Assembly: GCF_014839835.1 (NCBI RefSeq)
Contig: NC_071614.1
Span: 4,842,001-4,906,000 of the forward strand
Reading direction: 5' to 3'
Source: Dryobates pubescens
Lineage: Eukaryota; Chordata; Aves; Piciformes; Picidae
Length of the DNA: 64,000 bases
In this document: piece by piece, positions 24,277 to 37,040 of the stretch
How the letters are laid out: every line of letters starts with the position of its first letter
How positions within the stretch are numbered: the first letter of the stretch is position 1
Notes under the pieces: generated by a model
Database searches by the model: none
What the model was told of the DNA's origin: nothing
What the model saw: the letters and a program-made list of their open reading frames with translations, nothing else
Translations under genes and position numbers: made by a program

Positions 24277-27228
24277 TATAACTAATTAAAAGCCAGTGTG
24301 CCTTTGTTGTATATGCACTAAGTGAAAGCACTTAGTATTTTAACTCACTTAACCTGTAAGTAGAGTGCTGACTGGCTGCTTTCAGTTTCTCCCCTAAAAA
24401 ACAGGTGATTTCTGATTATCAAGGTACAGCAAAGTATGCAGCAATGGAGTTGCCTCTATTTTGATTTCAGTCTCATGCATGCAATTGGTTTTATCAAGGA
24501 ACCACTCCCAAGTATGATGTTGTTGATAAAAATGCTTTTGGTGCTTTAGGGCACAAGGAACATTTCTTTGCCTCAGCTACTTGATAGCACTTTTCCTGTT
24601 CCAGCAGGTTGGGTGCTTCTTGCTGTGTAATGCATTGTTGCATATGAAAGACCCCTATCAAAACAGGATATCCAAGGCAATCGTTTATCTGCTGAACATG
24701 GAAACGTGGTGCATATTGCTAAGGAAAGAGAAGGGCCTTAGATTCCAGGGCTGGCTTAGGCTCCTGCATCAGTGAGTCTGATCCTCTTATAAACAACAGG
24801 AGACTGTTTATTACATATTTATTAGAAACCTTGTCAATAACTTGCTTGTGCTGTTGATAATTCTGCACTCAGTTGCCAGGAGATTTGTGTTCCTGATGAG
24901 ATAAAATGAACAGGAAATCCTCTATAGCCTTGCCCCTTTTTTCACTAGTAAATAAAAACCAGAGCAGTCCTTATAAAATACTACCTACTGTAAACAGAAC
25001 AGAGGAAAGGGGAAAAAAAAAGAGACAAGCACTGCTTATTTTAAATAAAGCCACCTACAGCCCTTTTTGCCCTCTCCAATTATAAGATGATAAAAAGATC
25101 ACCTTTATGAAGCAGAATGACCGGATTTGGTGGAACGTGGCTGTTTTGGCTCCAAGGTATTTGTAGCAGGGGATCAGAGCCAGGATACAGCTGCCTTGTG
25201 ACTAAGACGTCGTTCACTGAATAAGTGCTATCCAACCCCTCAACGTCACCAGACATCTGTTTCCTGTTTTCATTCTTTCTTTCACTGTTATCATTTTCTC
25301 CACGTTAGCCTTTCACCTGAAAAACCAGCCAGAGGCTGGCAGCAGGCAGCGCGTGCAGGCGTGTGTGCGTGTGCATCCAAGAAGGTGATTTAGCCCCAAA
25401 AGAAAGAAGTTGCTGAGAGAAATTGCTTCATTTTCATACAAAGAGCAGCAGGAGTGGAAATAAAGTTGCCTTCCCCCCCTTCTCCTCCCCAAAATACACA
25501 ATGATACATAAACACTTTTGTCTTCTGGTCTTCACTAATATGACTAACTTCCTCCTTCACTTCCAGTTAAGTAGCTTTCCTGTTGAGTACCCACCACCTC
25601 CACAAAGTACAATTGTGAATTGATTCATAAAAACAGAAACATTATGGCACAAATAAGGGAAGGCAATAAATACTCTTCCCCCTCTCCAGCTCCTTCCCAA
25701 ATGGAAGCAGTAGCATTGTAATAACAGAGAGAAAACAAATGAAATCAAAAAGTATTGCTTGTCATGTAAGGTTCCAAACCAACAATCGTCAGGATGCAGA
25801 ACAGGATACATCTAAAGTGAGAAAGTTATTTACTTCACATTCAAGTTAACACCACCTATGCTTTTTGCCCCTTTTTTTTTGGCACAGGGTATTATTCTTA
25901 ATGTGCCAAAGCAAAGTGTTGTGCACCATGTAGAATATCAACGTTCACACCACTGAGACCAGATTCCTGCTATTCACAGCTTGATATTGGTGTTTTGTTG
26001 TGTTTCACCTACACTTAGATCACAAGTCAGGAGAAGGACCATTGCTGATAGCATCTAGCACACATTAACAATGAACAATAGAAGCTGAAGAGCAAGTTGT
26101 CAAAAATGAGTGACTTTCCATGGTTAATCTCTGGCTTCCAGATTGTTTAATCAGCATTAGAAGACTTGGTTTACTTTATTTGTGGTTACAGGTGTTCATA
26201 TTCGTTGAGGAGGTAGTCTGTCCCATGCAGCAAAACTCTGGGCTGGTTGAACAAACATCTACTTCTTGTTAGTCTTCAAAAGAAGGTATTTTAAAGTTTT
26301 GGAGGGTTTTTTTAATCCCCCCTTCTGAGGCACACCAGGGAAATATAGGTGTGAAACAAGAGGAACAAGAGATTCTGGCACTCAGTGAGCTTTCCCTAGA
26401 AGCTGGCTTGGCAGCTACAGGAAACAAGTAGCATTTCCAAAGGCACATGAAAAATAGGAAAACAGGACTTCTGGTCTGGTCTTCTAGGCCTTTTCCTGCA
26501 TCCTAGTAACCAAATCATGCCTATTTAAAAACTAAATTCAGCTTCCATTAACAATCAGTTAATTCTGAAACATCTCATTAACTTCTGAAGAGTCAGAGCA
26601 GTTTCTGATAGATTACCTTAGTCTCCTCTCTCTCTCAATTTACTGCTTGGTTCACCATCCCAAATGCTGCATCCTAAGGTTCTGCATGAAACCTGGATGA
26701 CTCTTACATAGCAGGAACAGTGCTCAGGAGAGACTGATGAAACAAACATTTGTTGGAAATTATTCTTCAAGACTGTATCAAGCTGTTGTGATTAAAACAT
26801 TGTTTCCCATAAAACCAGTTCCTAACTTGTCACACCATCCACATTCATTTGTCCATTGTCACACATGCAACCTGGGACTCAAACTGAAACCTGAATCCTT
26901 GTATACTTTGTCCATCACATCCCCACCTCTCGCTGCCTACTGTCACTGTCCAATGTTCACTGACCCTAGATTCTGCTGTGCATTCTTATTAATGACATTG
27001 TACTTGTGTCTGGACAAGCTTGACATTCTGTTTGGATGACAGAAGCTATACATTTCAAATAGCTACCTCTTGAAATGTAGATAGAAAGTTCTTTTAAGCT
27101 GCTCACCTCAATTCTACCTGAAGGAATAAGACATAAATCAAGACCTCTCAGGCTCTGGTGCTACTGATGGCAATGGCAAGCCAAAATGGTCCTAGGGAAT
27201 TAAAAACCATAATGAATTCCTTCTGTAC
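24277..27228. other. Intergenic sequence downstream of MRPL15
   Basis: Unique-looking sequence up to the candidate MRPL15 poly(A) signal. No gene or known repeat recognised. Confidence 0.5.
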
Positions 27229-27234
27229 TTTATT
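27229..27234 (-). terminator. Candidate MRPL15 poly(A) signal
   Basis: AATAAA on the minus strand about 455 bp past the stop codon, the first canonical hexamer I saw downstream. Use is inferred; variant signals nearer the stop could be used instead. Confidence 0.35.
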
Positions 27235-27688
27235 TATGGTTATTTTTTAAATTTTCCCAATTAAAAAGGTAGACCAAGATACCATTTTCCAAAACATAAG
27301 TTATAACGACATGAAGTGATTGTTAAACCAGTATCAGTTTTGTACAGCCCTGTTTCTGGAGGGGGAAACAGAAACAAATCATTAGGTCAAAGTAACTCTT
27401 TGGAATCATCCTCTGAAATAAACATTTTGTCTGAGAAAGGGAAACTGACAAATGATAGCAAGAGAAAGTGTCCCAACACCAACTTTGTGTCAGACTCTCC
27501 CAAGTGTTATGACTTTTCATACACTGTATTATGGCAATAAAAAAGTTGCGAGCGACACCAGAAGATGACAAACACAAATTTATGTTTTGTCTAGTACAAG
27601 AGTCTTAAAAGAAAACAAACACCACCTCTATCCATTATTTCCTACCCAGATGTTTCCTGTACACCTGCAGCTGTCTCCAGTCCTGAAT

Positions 27689-28026
27689 TCATGAGCTGTA
27701 GTATTCTAACAGACTCTCATCAGTGGGCTTCAGAACTTTCTTGTCTGCCAGGTTTACGATCCACCCTGGAGCAAGCCCAAAGAAGATCTGCCTGGGATCC
27801 TTGCGCATGCTTAACATTTTGAAGCGTTCATCCTTCGTGATGTCTGGTAAGGTGTAGCCATACTTCTTGGCCAGCTCAAGCCTGGCTTCTGCAACCTTAG
27901 CTGGATCTGCCAGGTACCCACGACTCCCGGCGCCCGTGTAGTAACGGACGAGGTCTTCGGGTGGAAGCATTCGCTTGGGAATGGGCTGGCCGCGCACGAA
28001 AAACGGTACTGGCTTACACAAAATCT
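27689..28026 (-). CDS. MRPL15: MRPL15 coding exon 5 (C-terminus and stop)
   Basis: 338 nt after a CCCACAG acceptor. It encodes [19 protein letters not shown] through [14 protein letters not shown] and TGA at 27691-27689, matching the human C-terminus (LKPTDENLLKYYTS). Confidence 0.96.
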
Positions 28027-31000
28027 CTGTGGGCAAGCAGGAGGGAAAAATTAGTTACTACACTTCAGAACAAAGACATTAAGTAACACCTCCATGTTTA
28101 GTATTTTGTGCTAAATAAATTATTGAACTGTCATCAAAAAGCAGCAAAGTGAAGAAACCAATCTCCCGAATACTCTTCTTCAGGAAGGGGACAGCAGTTT
28201 GCTAATTTCACTTAAAGCAAGTGTTTTGATTAATCATGATGGATGAGTCACTGGAAGTGTTGAAGAAGGGACTGGATAAGGCCCTTGGTGCCATGGTTTA
28301 GTTGATTAGATGGTGTTGGGTGATAGGTTGGACTTGGTGATCTCAAAGGTCTTTCCCAACCTGGTTAATTCTATTCTATAAGAGGACACAGTCCCAAGTT
28401 GCACCAGGGGAGGTTTAGGCAGCATGTTAGGAGGAAGTTCTTCATAGAAATGAGTGACTGGCCACTGGAATGGGCTACCCAGGGAGGTAGTGGAGTCACT
28501 GTCATTGGAGGTGTTTAGGAAGAGACTGGATAGGGTGCTTGGTGCCATTGTTTAGTTGATTAGATAGTGTTGGATGATAGGTTGGACTCGCTCTCAGAGG
28601 TCTTTTCCAACCTGGTTAATTCTATTCTATTCTACCACATTTAGAATGCCTCCTGTGGAAAGACATGACAGCTAAGATAGATGCCATCATTTACTTCAAG
28701 GACTGACTCTTAGAAGCAAAGCCTTTGCATGGTTATTTATACAGTGCACCAACAAATGTCAGATGCAGTGTTTCTATAAGGATTTTAAATGGAAAACAAA
28801 AAATATCAATGGCCCTTGCATCTATTTAGTATTTTTTGAGACTCAAGTTCTACCAAATCTGGCAAATTACATTCCAGATCCTTTAAATCCTTTTTGACTA
28901 TTTTCTGGGTTTGGAAAAAAACCAAAACCCTCCAACAGGAACAAAACAACTTGTTACCCTGGAGTGATACATATTTTGCACAATAAAATGTCTATTCCTC
29001 TTGTTCTCAGCCTCATTCACACATGAAAGCTCCGTTATTGTCAATAAAAACTGCATGAATGAACATCAGGCAGGATGCAGCCTCAAGCAAAGCAAAGCCT
29101 CATTCTTCAGTGAAAGTGTTCTGAAAACAATAGCCATTTTGACTGGAACCATTCTGAGCTGCTGTAACTTAGTTATTTCCTCACTCCAACGGGAAAAGAA
29201 GTTTAAGTTAAAAATATAAACATCCACAGTGAGGTTTAAATCGGATTCCCCCCCCCACCCCCTGAATTTTCTACCTTTCTCACATGTTTAATAACACTAA
29301 GATGACAGAAACTCAAAGCAACAATTTTTTATTAGTTCCTCTGGATTTCTTTAACTGGCTGATTGGTAAATGATTACCAAACACTTGCAGGGCTAAATAG
29401 CTACGGTTAAAAAAAGAGCAAACCTGAGGCTGCATAACAGTTCACATCTGTACAACAATGTGCTGCTGAAGCTTTTCCAAGTGGATGATTTTTCAGCAAG
29501 AATGATGTTTGAAGCTCTGATTGGGATCATTTAACCTTTGCACATTAGAACTGAAAAGGGGTAGACATGAAAAGTAATTCTCACCCAAACTCCTTGGATC
29601 GTAGAACGACGTAGTTACGACACCTCCATTTTTTTCTATGGCTGCAATTGCTAATTCAGATGCCCTCTGCACTTCAATATTGACCTTTGCTGAAAAAATA
29701 TCAGCACCCTGTAAATTTAAACACAGTAGAGGAACATTAAAATGAGCTTTTTAGGATAGGCATTTATTATTCTCTGCAAAGCTGTATGAAACATTAACGC
29801 CTGCAAAATACTATGATTTGTCTGCTCCCTGCGCTAAGGTAACCCAATCACTGTCAGCCACACAGGTTGGATGAAAAAAACTTTGCTATTCCAATAATAT
29901 TCAGACATTTCTTTCAGTACACTCTAGTTTTCTGGTGTAAAATACTTGCTTGACCTCTTAAGTACCCCCGAACTATCATTTCCGCGGTCCTTCACGTCTC
30001 ACGAAGCCCAGCCTGGGTTTCTTTCCCTAACACACAGCGCCCTCTGGTGGATTCCTTGCCAGAAAAACCCCACAGCAAACCCGAGAGCAAAGATGCTTCC
30101 AAAACGTGGAAGGACAACCAACAAAATGAAACCCCAAGGCTTTCCAGCGTCTTGTACACATACCTCCTCCACCAGCTGGACACCGTAATCCCTCTTGAGA
30201 GGTTGCACTGTGACACCTCTGGCATTGACGAGCTGTGTTAAGTCAATGGGCTCTGTGGGGTCAACTCTACCCAAATCAATCAGGTACTGCAGCCTCTGGA
30301 GACTGAGTGGCTGGTACTGGTATCTGCGACTGCGGGAGGAAAACCAAAACAAGCCAGCCAGTGAGAAATGTAAATTCAAGCCCCAGTTACAGCCCAGGGC
30401 TTCATTAGGAATTCAGGTTTCCTCACTCACTGCCACCACCAATACAGTATTCATTTTGCTGTTGCTGAGCTCACTTTACTCCAGAATAATTTAGCTACTT
30501 GCTGACTGGTTTAAGGAAGCAGCAAAAGATGAAGAAATTCAAGCATCAGAACTTCTTGGTAAGCTAACAAGATTCTAAACAACTGGATTTGGAGTGAATT
30601 TAGCTTGGTAGCCTCACCAATACACTCAGAATATCTGAGACACACACACACACACCCCACCACCCCCCCAACTCCACACTCACCAGTCAAAACCAAATAT
30701 ACCCTCTCATACTACTCTAGTCAGACTATCAGCCCAACCCCACACATGCTCCTGCAAAGCCTACCTCTACCCAACATGGTTTTTTTTGGTTCACTGTTAC
30801 TGTACCTGCCACTTCAGTATTGAATAGAATCTTCCTCAAAACACCAAGGAAGAGAAACATTGAAAATGTTAACCAACATGCTCAAAAAAGTAGGAATATT
30901 TTGTCAATAGCCATCACCTTCAGCAGAATCTACTTTTGTGTTTTCGAACAGTTTCCCCATCCCAGTGCCTGTGCCTACTGCATCCCACTAGTTCAGATGT

Positions 31001-34000
31001 TCAAAACTTTCTCATACACTCAGTCTGAGCAGTGATACCGAAAATCTGTCACTGGTGCAGAAAAAATGAGAAGCAGCTTATCTCTGCTATTGGCAGCAGT
31101 GAAAAAAAGACAAGAAACAAAATTTGCTAGCTCAGACAGCTAATAGAGCAAAAGCTCAGGAAGTAGAGACAGGCAGAGACCACAGCAGACAGAAAGAAGA
31201 GAAAAGTGAAGATAAACAGGCAGAGACATTGCTCAGCAGGCTTCTGTTGGTTATTCATGAACTTGTGGCCACTGTTAACACAAGCTGTGCCTGTAGCATT
31301 TCCTTTGTAGGGCTGCAGATCTACACTCTGTCTTCAGCTGTCTAAAGTGCTTCTCATTTACTCTTACAGTAATTTAAACAGGAGGAAATGACAGTACCTG
31401 GAGTAGAGTTTGAATCACACTTCAGAACTAGCAATGCTCACAGAGGAGACCTTTAATAACCAGGCCAGGTCTGTGAGTTATGCTGCATGTATAAAAAAAT
31501 TAAAATACAGAAATGCACAGCTACTTGATGAAGTTACACCAGCACATGGAACATGAAGTCAAAGAGCAGGTTCAATGACTCACAAACCAATACAGGCTGG
31601 TCTTTTCCTTCTTGAGCTGTCTACTCAGTGTGGTAGCTGTTATTACTGCTTGTAACAGCAGTGTATGGGTGCAATACATGTTTTAATAAGAATGTAATAA
31701 TTGGCATTGCAAATAAAGGAAATTAATGAAACACTGGCATAAAGACATGCTAAAAGAGTAATTTTAGACATTAAGAAGCTGGAAGATGGACGTGGCACAA
31801 ACAAGCTCAATGTGAGAAGAGGACAGCAGAGTCAAACAAGGCAGAATGCCTGAGGTGAAAGATGACTTAACAGCTTCATCCAGCAGATTTGATCTTCAAG
31901 AGCTTGCTAAGATACTACATGGAACAAAAGGAGGAGAGACAGACAAAGCCAAAAAAGAGGCCAGAGAGAGGCAGAATTATCTGGACTGCAGTTCCATGTC
32001 TAACACCCTCACTCAAGCCAATGGGACTGTTCCTAGGTTATCTGTGTGCAGACAGGCAAAGGGACAAACAAGCATGTATAGAGGAGTGGTCTCAGAGGAT
32101 AAATGTGCTCAGCTCTAGAAGGAAGGGTAGCCTACCATGTACAGCTCATTAAAAACCCAATCTCACAAGACATGGGAGAGCCTGCTAGTAAAGAAGTTGG
32201 CAATGTGAAAGAGTATCTCGTTTTCAGCTAGGCCTGTTTTAGCCTACTAAATTCTGGCTTCAGGAGAAGGATCAAGAAAAGCTGACAATGGTTAATATCT
32301 GGGTCAGTAACAAAACTTACCTGTGTCCCTCATTAAACCCATATTTTGGTATGACCAAGTAAAATGGAGTTTGACCACCCTCAAAGCCTAATCTGGGGCG
32401 ATTTCCTCTTTGCCTTTGTCCTTTGTGACCTCGACCACACTTCCTGCCTCCGTATCTTCCACGGCCACGTCTTCTCTCCTGGAAAACAATTGACCACACA
32501 TTTAGTCGACTATCTTGGAGATAAGCATCCTCAAAACAAGCTTTCAGAGAAATAAACAACTGAGCAAGATGCCAGTTCTTGTAGGCAGTTTAAGAGACAG
32601 CTCATTTCTAAGGGGAAAAGTAGAAAAGCAGTTAATGTGATTTTTGCAGAGGAGATCAAGGCAGGCACCACAAATAGTCTGAAAGTTGACATGAACACCA
32701 TGGCAATAAAAGGAATACCACAATTTAATACTATGCAATAAAAGGAACACCAGAATCTAATCTCTTACATGTTAAAGAGGATTTTCCTGAATTAATTATT
32801 GATATTTCCTCCATGTTTCCTGATAAAGTTGCTCAAAAGTTTCCCAACAACTACAATGAAAAAATAAATTAAAACACAAATACAAAACCACAACAACAAA
32901 ACTCCCCAAATCCCAAACAAACAATCAATTCTATTTCAAAGGACATGGGAGCAGACATACTATCTGTGCTTTGCACACAAGTAATTGTTTTCATGGGCTA
33001 AGACTTCCGAGTCTGCAACTGTTGTGACTTCCACCACAAATTAAACAAGACCATTGTATTTTAAACCTTTATTATTTTCACATTAAGACTCTGACACTCA
33101 GCTGTTGGTTTCCTGAATGCTTTAAAGCAGCATTGCAGCCCTAAACAGCAGTTCAGCATTCTTCTTCCCTCTCTGTGACAGCAGAAGCACTTGCACAGCT
33201 AAACACTGAACAAGATTAACGACATGAGCAAAGGCAAAACCATTCAGTATAATCCATGAGTATGAAGCTACCCACAGAAGAACAAAACAAGCAGCAAGCA
33301 AGGATAACTGTGAGTGATCTCTATTAAATGAAGCAGTGGCAGCTCATTCTGGCCTAATAAATCATCTTGTGTAAGGTGCACTACATCACAGTTGGTTGCT
33401 AGCCTAACACCACAAAGATGGAGAATTTGATGGTTTATGTTCTTCAGTATGCCTGTAAGTTTTCCAAGTTCTGGAGCACTTAATGTGCACTGAACTATTG
33501 GCAGAAAACTCAACCTAGACCATCCCTGCCACTGAAGGAAGCAGACTTGTCCCCAGACCCTGTGAAGCTTTACTCACACAGCCTCTTGTTCTGACACATG
33601 CAGTTGCGTGACTTTGCCTTGGTCAGTTTTGGAGTCTAGATTAATTTGAAAAAAACCTTCAAAATCACCAAGAGCTACAGGAGATGAGATTTTCCATTCT
33701 CTTGTCACAGGTTTACAACTTCACAGCACTTGCCAGATCTGCAGTCATCTCTAGGGAGTCTTGTGCACCAACAGGCAAGCGCTGCATGGTGCACCTAGTC
33801 AGTTTTCTATTCCTGTGATTTTATCCCTTGAACATCACCCTTTTCTTTACTGATCTTTCCTCCAAACCAAATGGGTTTCTTTCCTTTACTCCTTTATCAT
33901 TTTACAAAGAGAAAGGGGAAAAACCACTTTGCTTTATTTTCGAGAAAGCAATAGAAACAAGAATCGTAGGCTGGCATCACATTCCTTTTCTTTTCAACGC

Positions 34001-34447
34001 TTTTAACCTTTGCTTTTCAAATGTATTACCCCATGTCAAAGGTTTCATATTCCGTATTTCTTTTACTGTCTCCCTTCTCCCGCAACGAGGGCCAGTTCTC
34101 TGTGGGAACGGCAACATGCAGCAGCCTTAAGTCATATGAAGGACACGAACAGAGCCAAAACACACAATACTGCCACGCGTTCCCCAGCCTTCCCACACCT
34201 GTTTTAGTCAGACCATTCTCCTGGGCCTGGAGCAGCCTCCTCAAAAGCCTTCTAACAGCCCTCAAGGCAAACACCAGCAGGGCCGGGTGTGCCCGCTAGC
34301 GAAGGGAAATCACGCCCTCGACCCACCCGATAAGCTACAGGCACTCACCCGCTTTTTAGAGCCTGGACTGGGCCTTAAATTCGCCAGACAGACCCTGGGC
34401 AGCGAGCGCAGGAGCTCCAGGGCCTTGTTTCCGCCATTCCAACTCAT
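27689..34447 (-). CDS. MRPL15: Mitochondrial large ribosomal subunit protein L15 (uL15m), five coding exons
   Basis: Nuclear gene for uL15m, a structural protein of the 39S mitochondrial ribosome subunit, imported into the matrix. Coding exons in gene order: 34447-34349, 32478-32321, 30329-30164, 29708-29585, 28026-27689 (99, 158, 166, 124 and 338 nt; 885 nt, 294 residues plus TGA). Human MRPL15, from memory, is 296 residues. The N-terminus ([19 protein letters not shown]) is Arg/Leu-rich with few acids, as in a matrix-targeting peptide. Exon 2 holds the basic Gly-rich L15 segment with [15 protein letters not shown] and [11 protein letters not shown]; exon 3 has [12 protein letters not shown] and [13 protein letters not shown]; exon 5 has [20 protein letters not shown] and ITKDE. 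Every intron is GT-AG and the frame is open throughout. Start chosen as the first ATG in the CpG island, aligning with the human N-terminus. LYPLA1 starts 3.8 kb away on the other strand. Identity is firm; UTR limits are not resolved. Confidence 0.97.
28243..28380 (+). repeat. CR1 LINE 3' fragment in MRPL15 intron 4 (first of tandem pair)
   Basis: GAGTCACTGGAAGTGTTGA through GGTGTTGGGTGATAGGTTGG to TTAATTCTATTCTATA. Antisense to MRPL15. The next copy starts directly in its tail. Confidence 0.9.
28381..28634 (+). repeat. CR1 LINE 3' fragment in MRPL15 intron 4 (second of tandem pair)
   Basis: Begins AGAGGACACAGTCCCAAGTT, repeats the same 3' end, and finishes TTAATTCTATTCTATTCTA. Head-to-tail with 28243-28380, with no gap. 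Confidence 0.92.
29585..29708 (-). CDS. MRPL15: MRPL15 coding exon 4
   Basis: 124 nt, acceptor TTTACAG, donor GTGAGA. Encodes [18 protein letters not shown], then [14 protein letters not shown] and FYDPRSL, close to the human sequence. It was found by reading the minus strand between exons 3 and 5. Confidence 0.94.
30164..30329 (-). CDS. MRPL15: MRPL15 coding exon 3
   Basis: 166 nt after a CTCCCGCAG acceptor, before a GTATGT donor. Encodes [18 protein letters not shown] through GVQLVEE, closely matching human MRPL15, and ends at phase 0. Confidence 0.95.
32321..32478 (-). CDS. MRPL15: MRPL15 coding exon 2
   Basis: 158 nt after a TTTTCCAG acceptor, before a GTAAGT donor. Encodes the Arg/Gly-rich rRNA-binding part of L15 ([17 protein letters not shown] onward) to NEGH; the last codon is split AG/T. 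The intron upstream is 1870 bp. Confidence 0.95.
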
Positions 34448-34720
34448 ATCGGCTCACCTCCCAAGGGCGGCCAGCACCGCTGCCCAGGCGAGCCGCTTTA
34501 CGGCAGAGCCGTAAACCACGTCTCCCGCGCCTTCCCAACAGTGTCGCGCAGCGGGCGGGGCGGGGGCTGCGGAGGGGGCTGGACCCGGGCCCGTCAACGC
34601 CGGTCCGTGATTGACAGACGCCCGAAGCGCAGAGCCGGGAGAGCAGCGACGTGCCCGGGCCAAGGAAAGCGGTGCCGCTTCCAGATGAAGCGGCCTCAGG
34701 GCCCTCGGCGGCGAAAGATG
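34290..34720. promoter_or_regulatory. MRPL15 CpG-island promoter
   Basis: A CpG-dense block surrounds MRPL15 exon 1 and extends upstream of it. GC-box-like runs (GCGGGCGGGGCGGGGGC) occur at about 34551-34567, roughly 100 bp upstream of the start codon. This fits a TATA-less housekeeping promoter. The transcription start is not visible. Confidence 0.75.
34349..34447 (-). CDS. MRPL15: MRPL15 coding exon 1
   Basis: 33 codons from ATG, ending with GSKKR at phase 0, followed by the donor GTGAGT. It encodes the presumed mitochondrial targeting region. It lies inside a CpG island. Confidence 0.93.
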
Positions 34721-37040
34721 GAGCCAGGCTGGTGGCTGTGTATAGGGTGTGCTGGAAGAACGGTGGAGCCGCGAAGAGTTAAACGTTAACGTGGATCTTC
34801 ATCTGTCCCGAGAAGCATTTGACCTTGAGGTGCCTTTTATGGGATTATTCTCTGATTCTACGAGTCATGCCTTAGCCAAGAACACCGATGGATCAGCTGT
34901 CAGTGCCGAACTACCTATTTCCAGTATCAACTTTTCTATAGTTCTTGCCGATCTCGGCCAGGTGTTGCAAAACCAAGCCCCTAAAGCCAGCAGGCTGCAT
35001 CTGACAATGACTGACAGTGTGTAGAACATGGATCTGCCAAAAGTGTAGTGCCCTGTGTCAAGCCATAAAGTCTAAAGGGAGTTTATTACTGGAAATGGGC
35101 ATTAATATTAGAGGCTTGTCATGCTGCAGTACTTGATTGCTTTCAATAATTTAATCTATAAAGTGAACCTACTGGAAAATGATGCGGCATTTTCAGTCAG
35201 TATATTGCTCTGGAGGGAAGATGGTTACTCTGGTGAAGGGTGGAGGCTTACCAGAGTGAGGAACTGAAATTGGGAAGCTGCTGCTGAGCATTACAGAGCA
35301 GAAAGACTGATTGCCCTTGTGAAAGTCAGCCAGTACTTCTCAGCCTAACATTCTGCTTTCAGTCCTGAAACTTCTCTATTTGACAAAACCCTCTTTACGT
35401 GTCAAATGCCTGCTGCAAATTACATCCTGGAGAACAGGTCACATAACAGCTCTCCCAGTTTAAGTATGAAATCTGTACAGCTTCTTACTCCCTTCAGAAA
35501 AATCAATGAAAAGAACAATGTAATAAAACACATGAAATGATGGTATAGCTTCTCCCAAGTCTATTTCAGCCAGCAAGAGAAAAATCTACAGTTTGGAGCA
35601 CTCTTTGCCTTGGAAAGCTCTCACTATACAGAACCTTGAAGTTGGGTAGAAAAGTATCACCAATATGGTAAGATACCTCACGAAAGAGACAGCCAGCTTA
35701 CAAGTTTTTGAAAGTTTCCTGATTGAGATGATCCCAGCAATTCCTTCAGGCTATCAGCAGCTCAGCTTCTTGAACAGTTGTCTGCACTGCCCCATGCCCA
35801 CCCAAACTATCCTGCTAGTATGTGACTCTCCTGTGCCAAATTCACACAGTGCTCTGGTCTCCCTACTGACCCTGCACCAACCTAGCAGCAACTAGGAATT
35901 CAGGGAGAATCATTCCAGCTACCCTGGCTAAAAAATTGAAACATTAGTCTAATTATGAGCAGACTACTTGGCCTCCTAGGCTGGAGGAGGTTCATTAGCA
36001 GGCCACCTCATAGAAGGAACATTTACATGCTAAATAGCGTGGTAGAGAGGAAAGACAAAGCTTTGTTCACGTCCTAAAAGGATGCTCTACAGCAATAGTT
36101 GACTTCAGCATCATTGATACTGTGTGAAAGTTTCAATCTTTTAGGAATCTTTTATGCATGAACTCTTTTATATTCTGAACAGATTGTAACTGGGTGCAGT
36201 ACATGAGACAAGAACACACTCTGAAGTAGAGACAGATCAAACCAATTTTTCTCAGCAGCAGGAATTCCCTGGCATTAATACTCTGTGTGCTGTATATTTG
36301 TTACACTGTTGGTACAAAGGCTTCTCCAATAAATTATCTCCATAATATATGATAAAGTTATTAATGTTGTTGAACATAAGCTTAGTGGGGAAAAAAACCA
36401 AACTTCCCTGCCTGGTATGGAAGTGAAAGAACTGCAGTGTGTGTTCAGCTGCTGTTTGAGCTGCCAAAACAGCATCCATGTTAGCCAGATACCACCAGGC
36501 AAATACAATGAATAGATTGACTTTGTGGGAGATCTCTGACAAAGATGTATGGAAGAGAAAACAAAGAACAAAGTATTTCATTTTGATAGAAATGTGTTTG
36601 CCATACTTACTCAGAGTTGGTCTCAGTATTCAGAATGGACTGGAATGATCCAGTGGTTTCAATCCAGACTGCCTGAATAGCCTGATACATTTCAAGATGA
36701 GTAAGAATCATTGACTCCTTGGCTGTAAACCAAGAGATTTAATTTGGTAATGAAGGCATCTGATCTGATGAGGACAAATGAGTTCCGCCTAACAATGCTG
36801 CTTGCTGTATTTGTGCTGGTTTTCCTGTTTCCCATGACCTACTATTTTCTATTTACCTATTTAAGAATACTGTAATTTCCCTTTCCCCCCAAGCCTTATA
36901 AATACAGCACAAAAATGTTTGATTTGTGTTTTTTACAGGAAATACTCAAACCACAGACACACACAAATTACCCTATAAAAGTGCAATAAAATCTTGCAGC
37001 TAGATCTGGCTACTTGAAAGGCAGTTTTAGAGGTGACACA
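34721..37040. other. Spacer between divergent MRPL15 and LYPLA1 promoters
   Basis: AT-rich unique sequence with no recognisable coding exon. A 91-codon open frame at 34749-35024 resembles no family I know and lies where promoter-divergent noncoding transcription might occur. I see no other structure here. Confidence 0.6.

Noticed and set aside
1-27228. Possible SOX17 exons, tRNA genes, CRISPR arrays or processed pseudogenes in the left spacer
   Set aside because: No HMG-box coding sequence, tRNA B-box, regular spacer array or poly(A)-tailed cDNA copy was recognised on either strand by reading.
34749-35024. 91-codon open frame upstream of MRPL15, considered as a new small gene
   Set aside because: No resemblance to a known family. 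It starts at a near-cognate codon (CTG), and length and composition are compatible with chance in sequence next to a CpG island.
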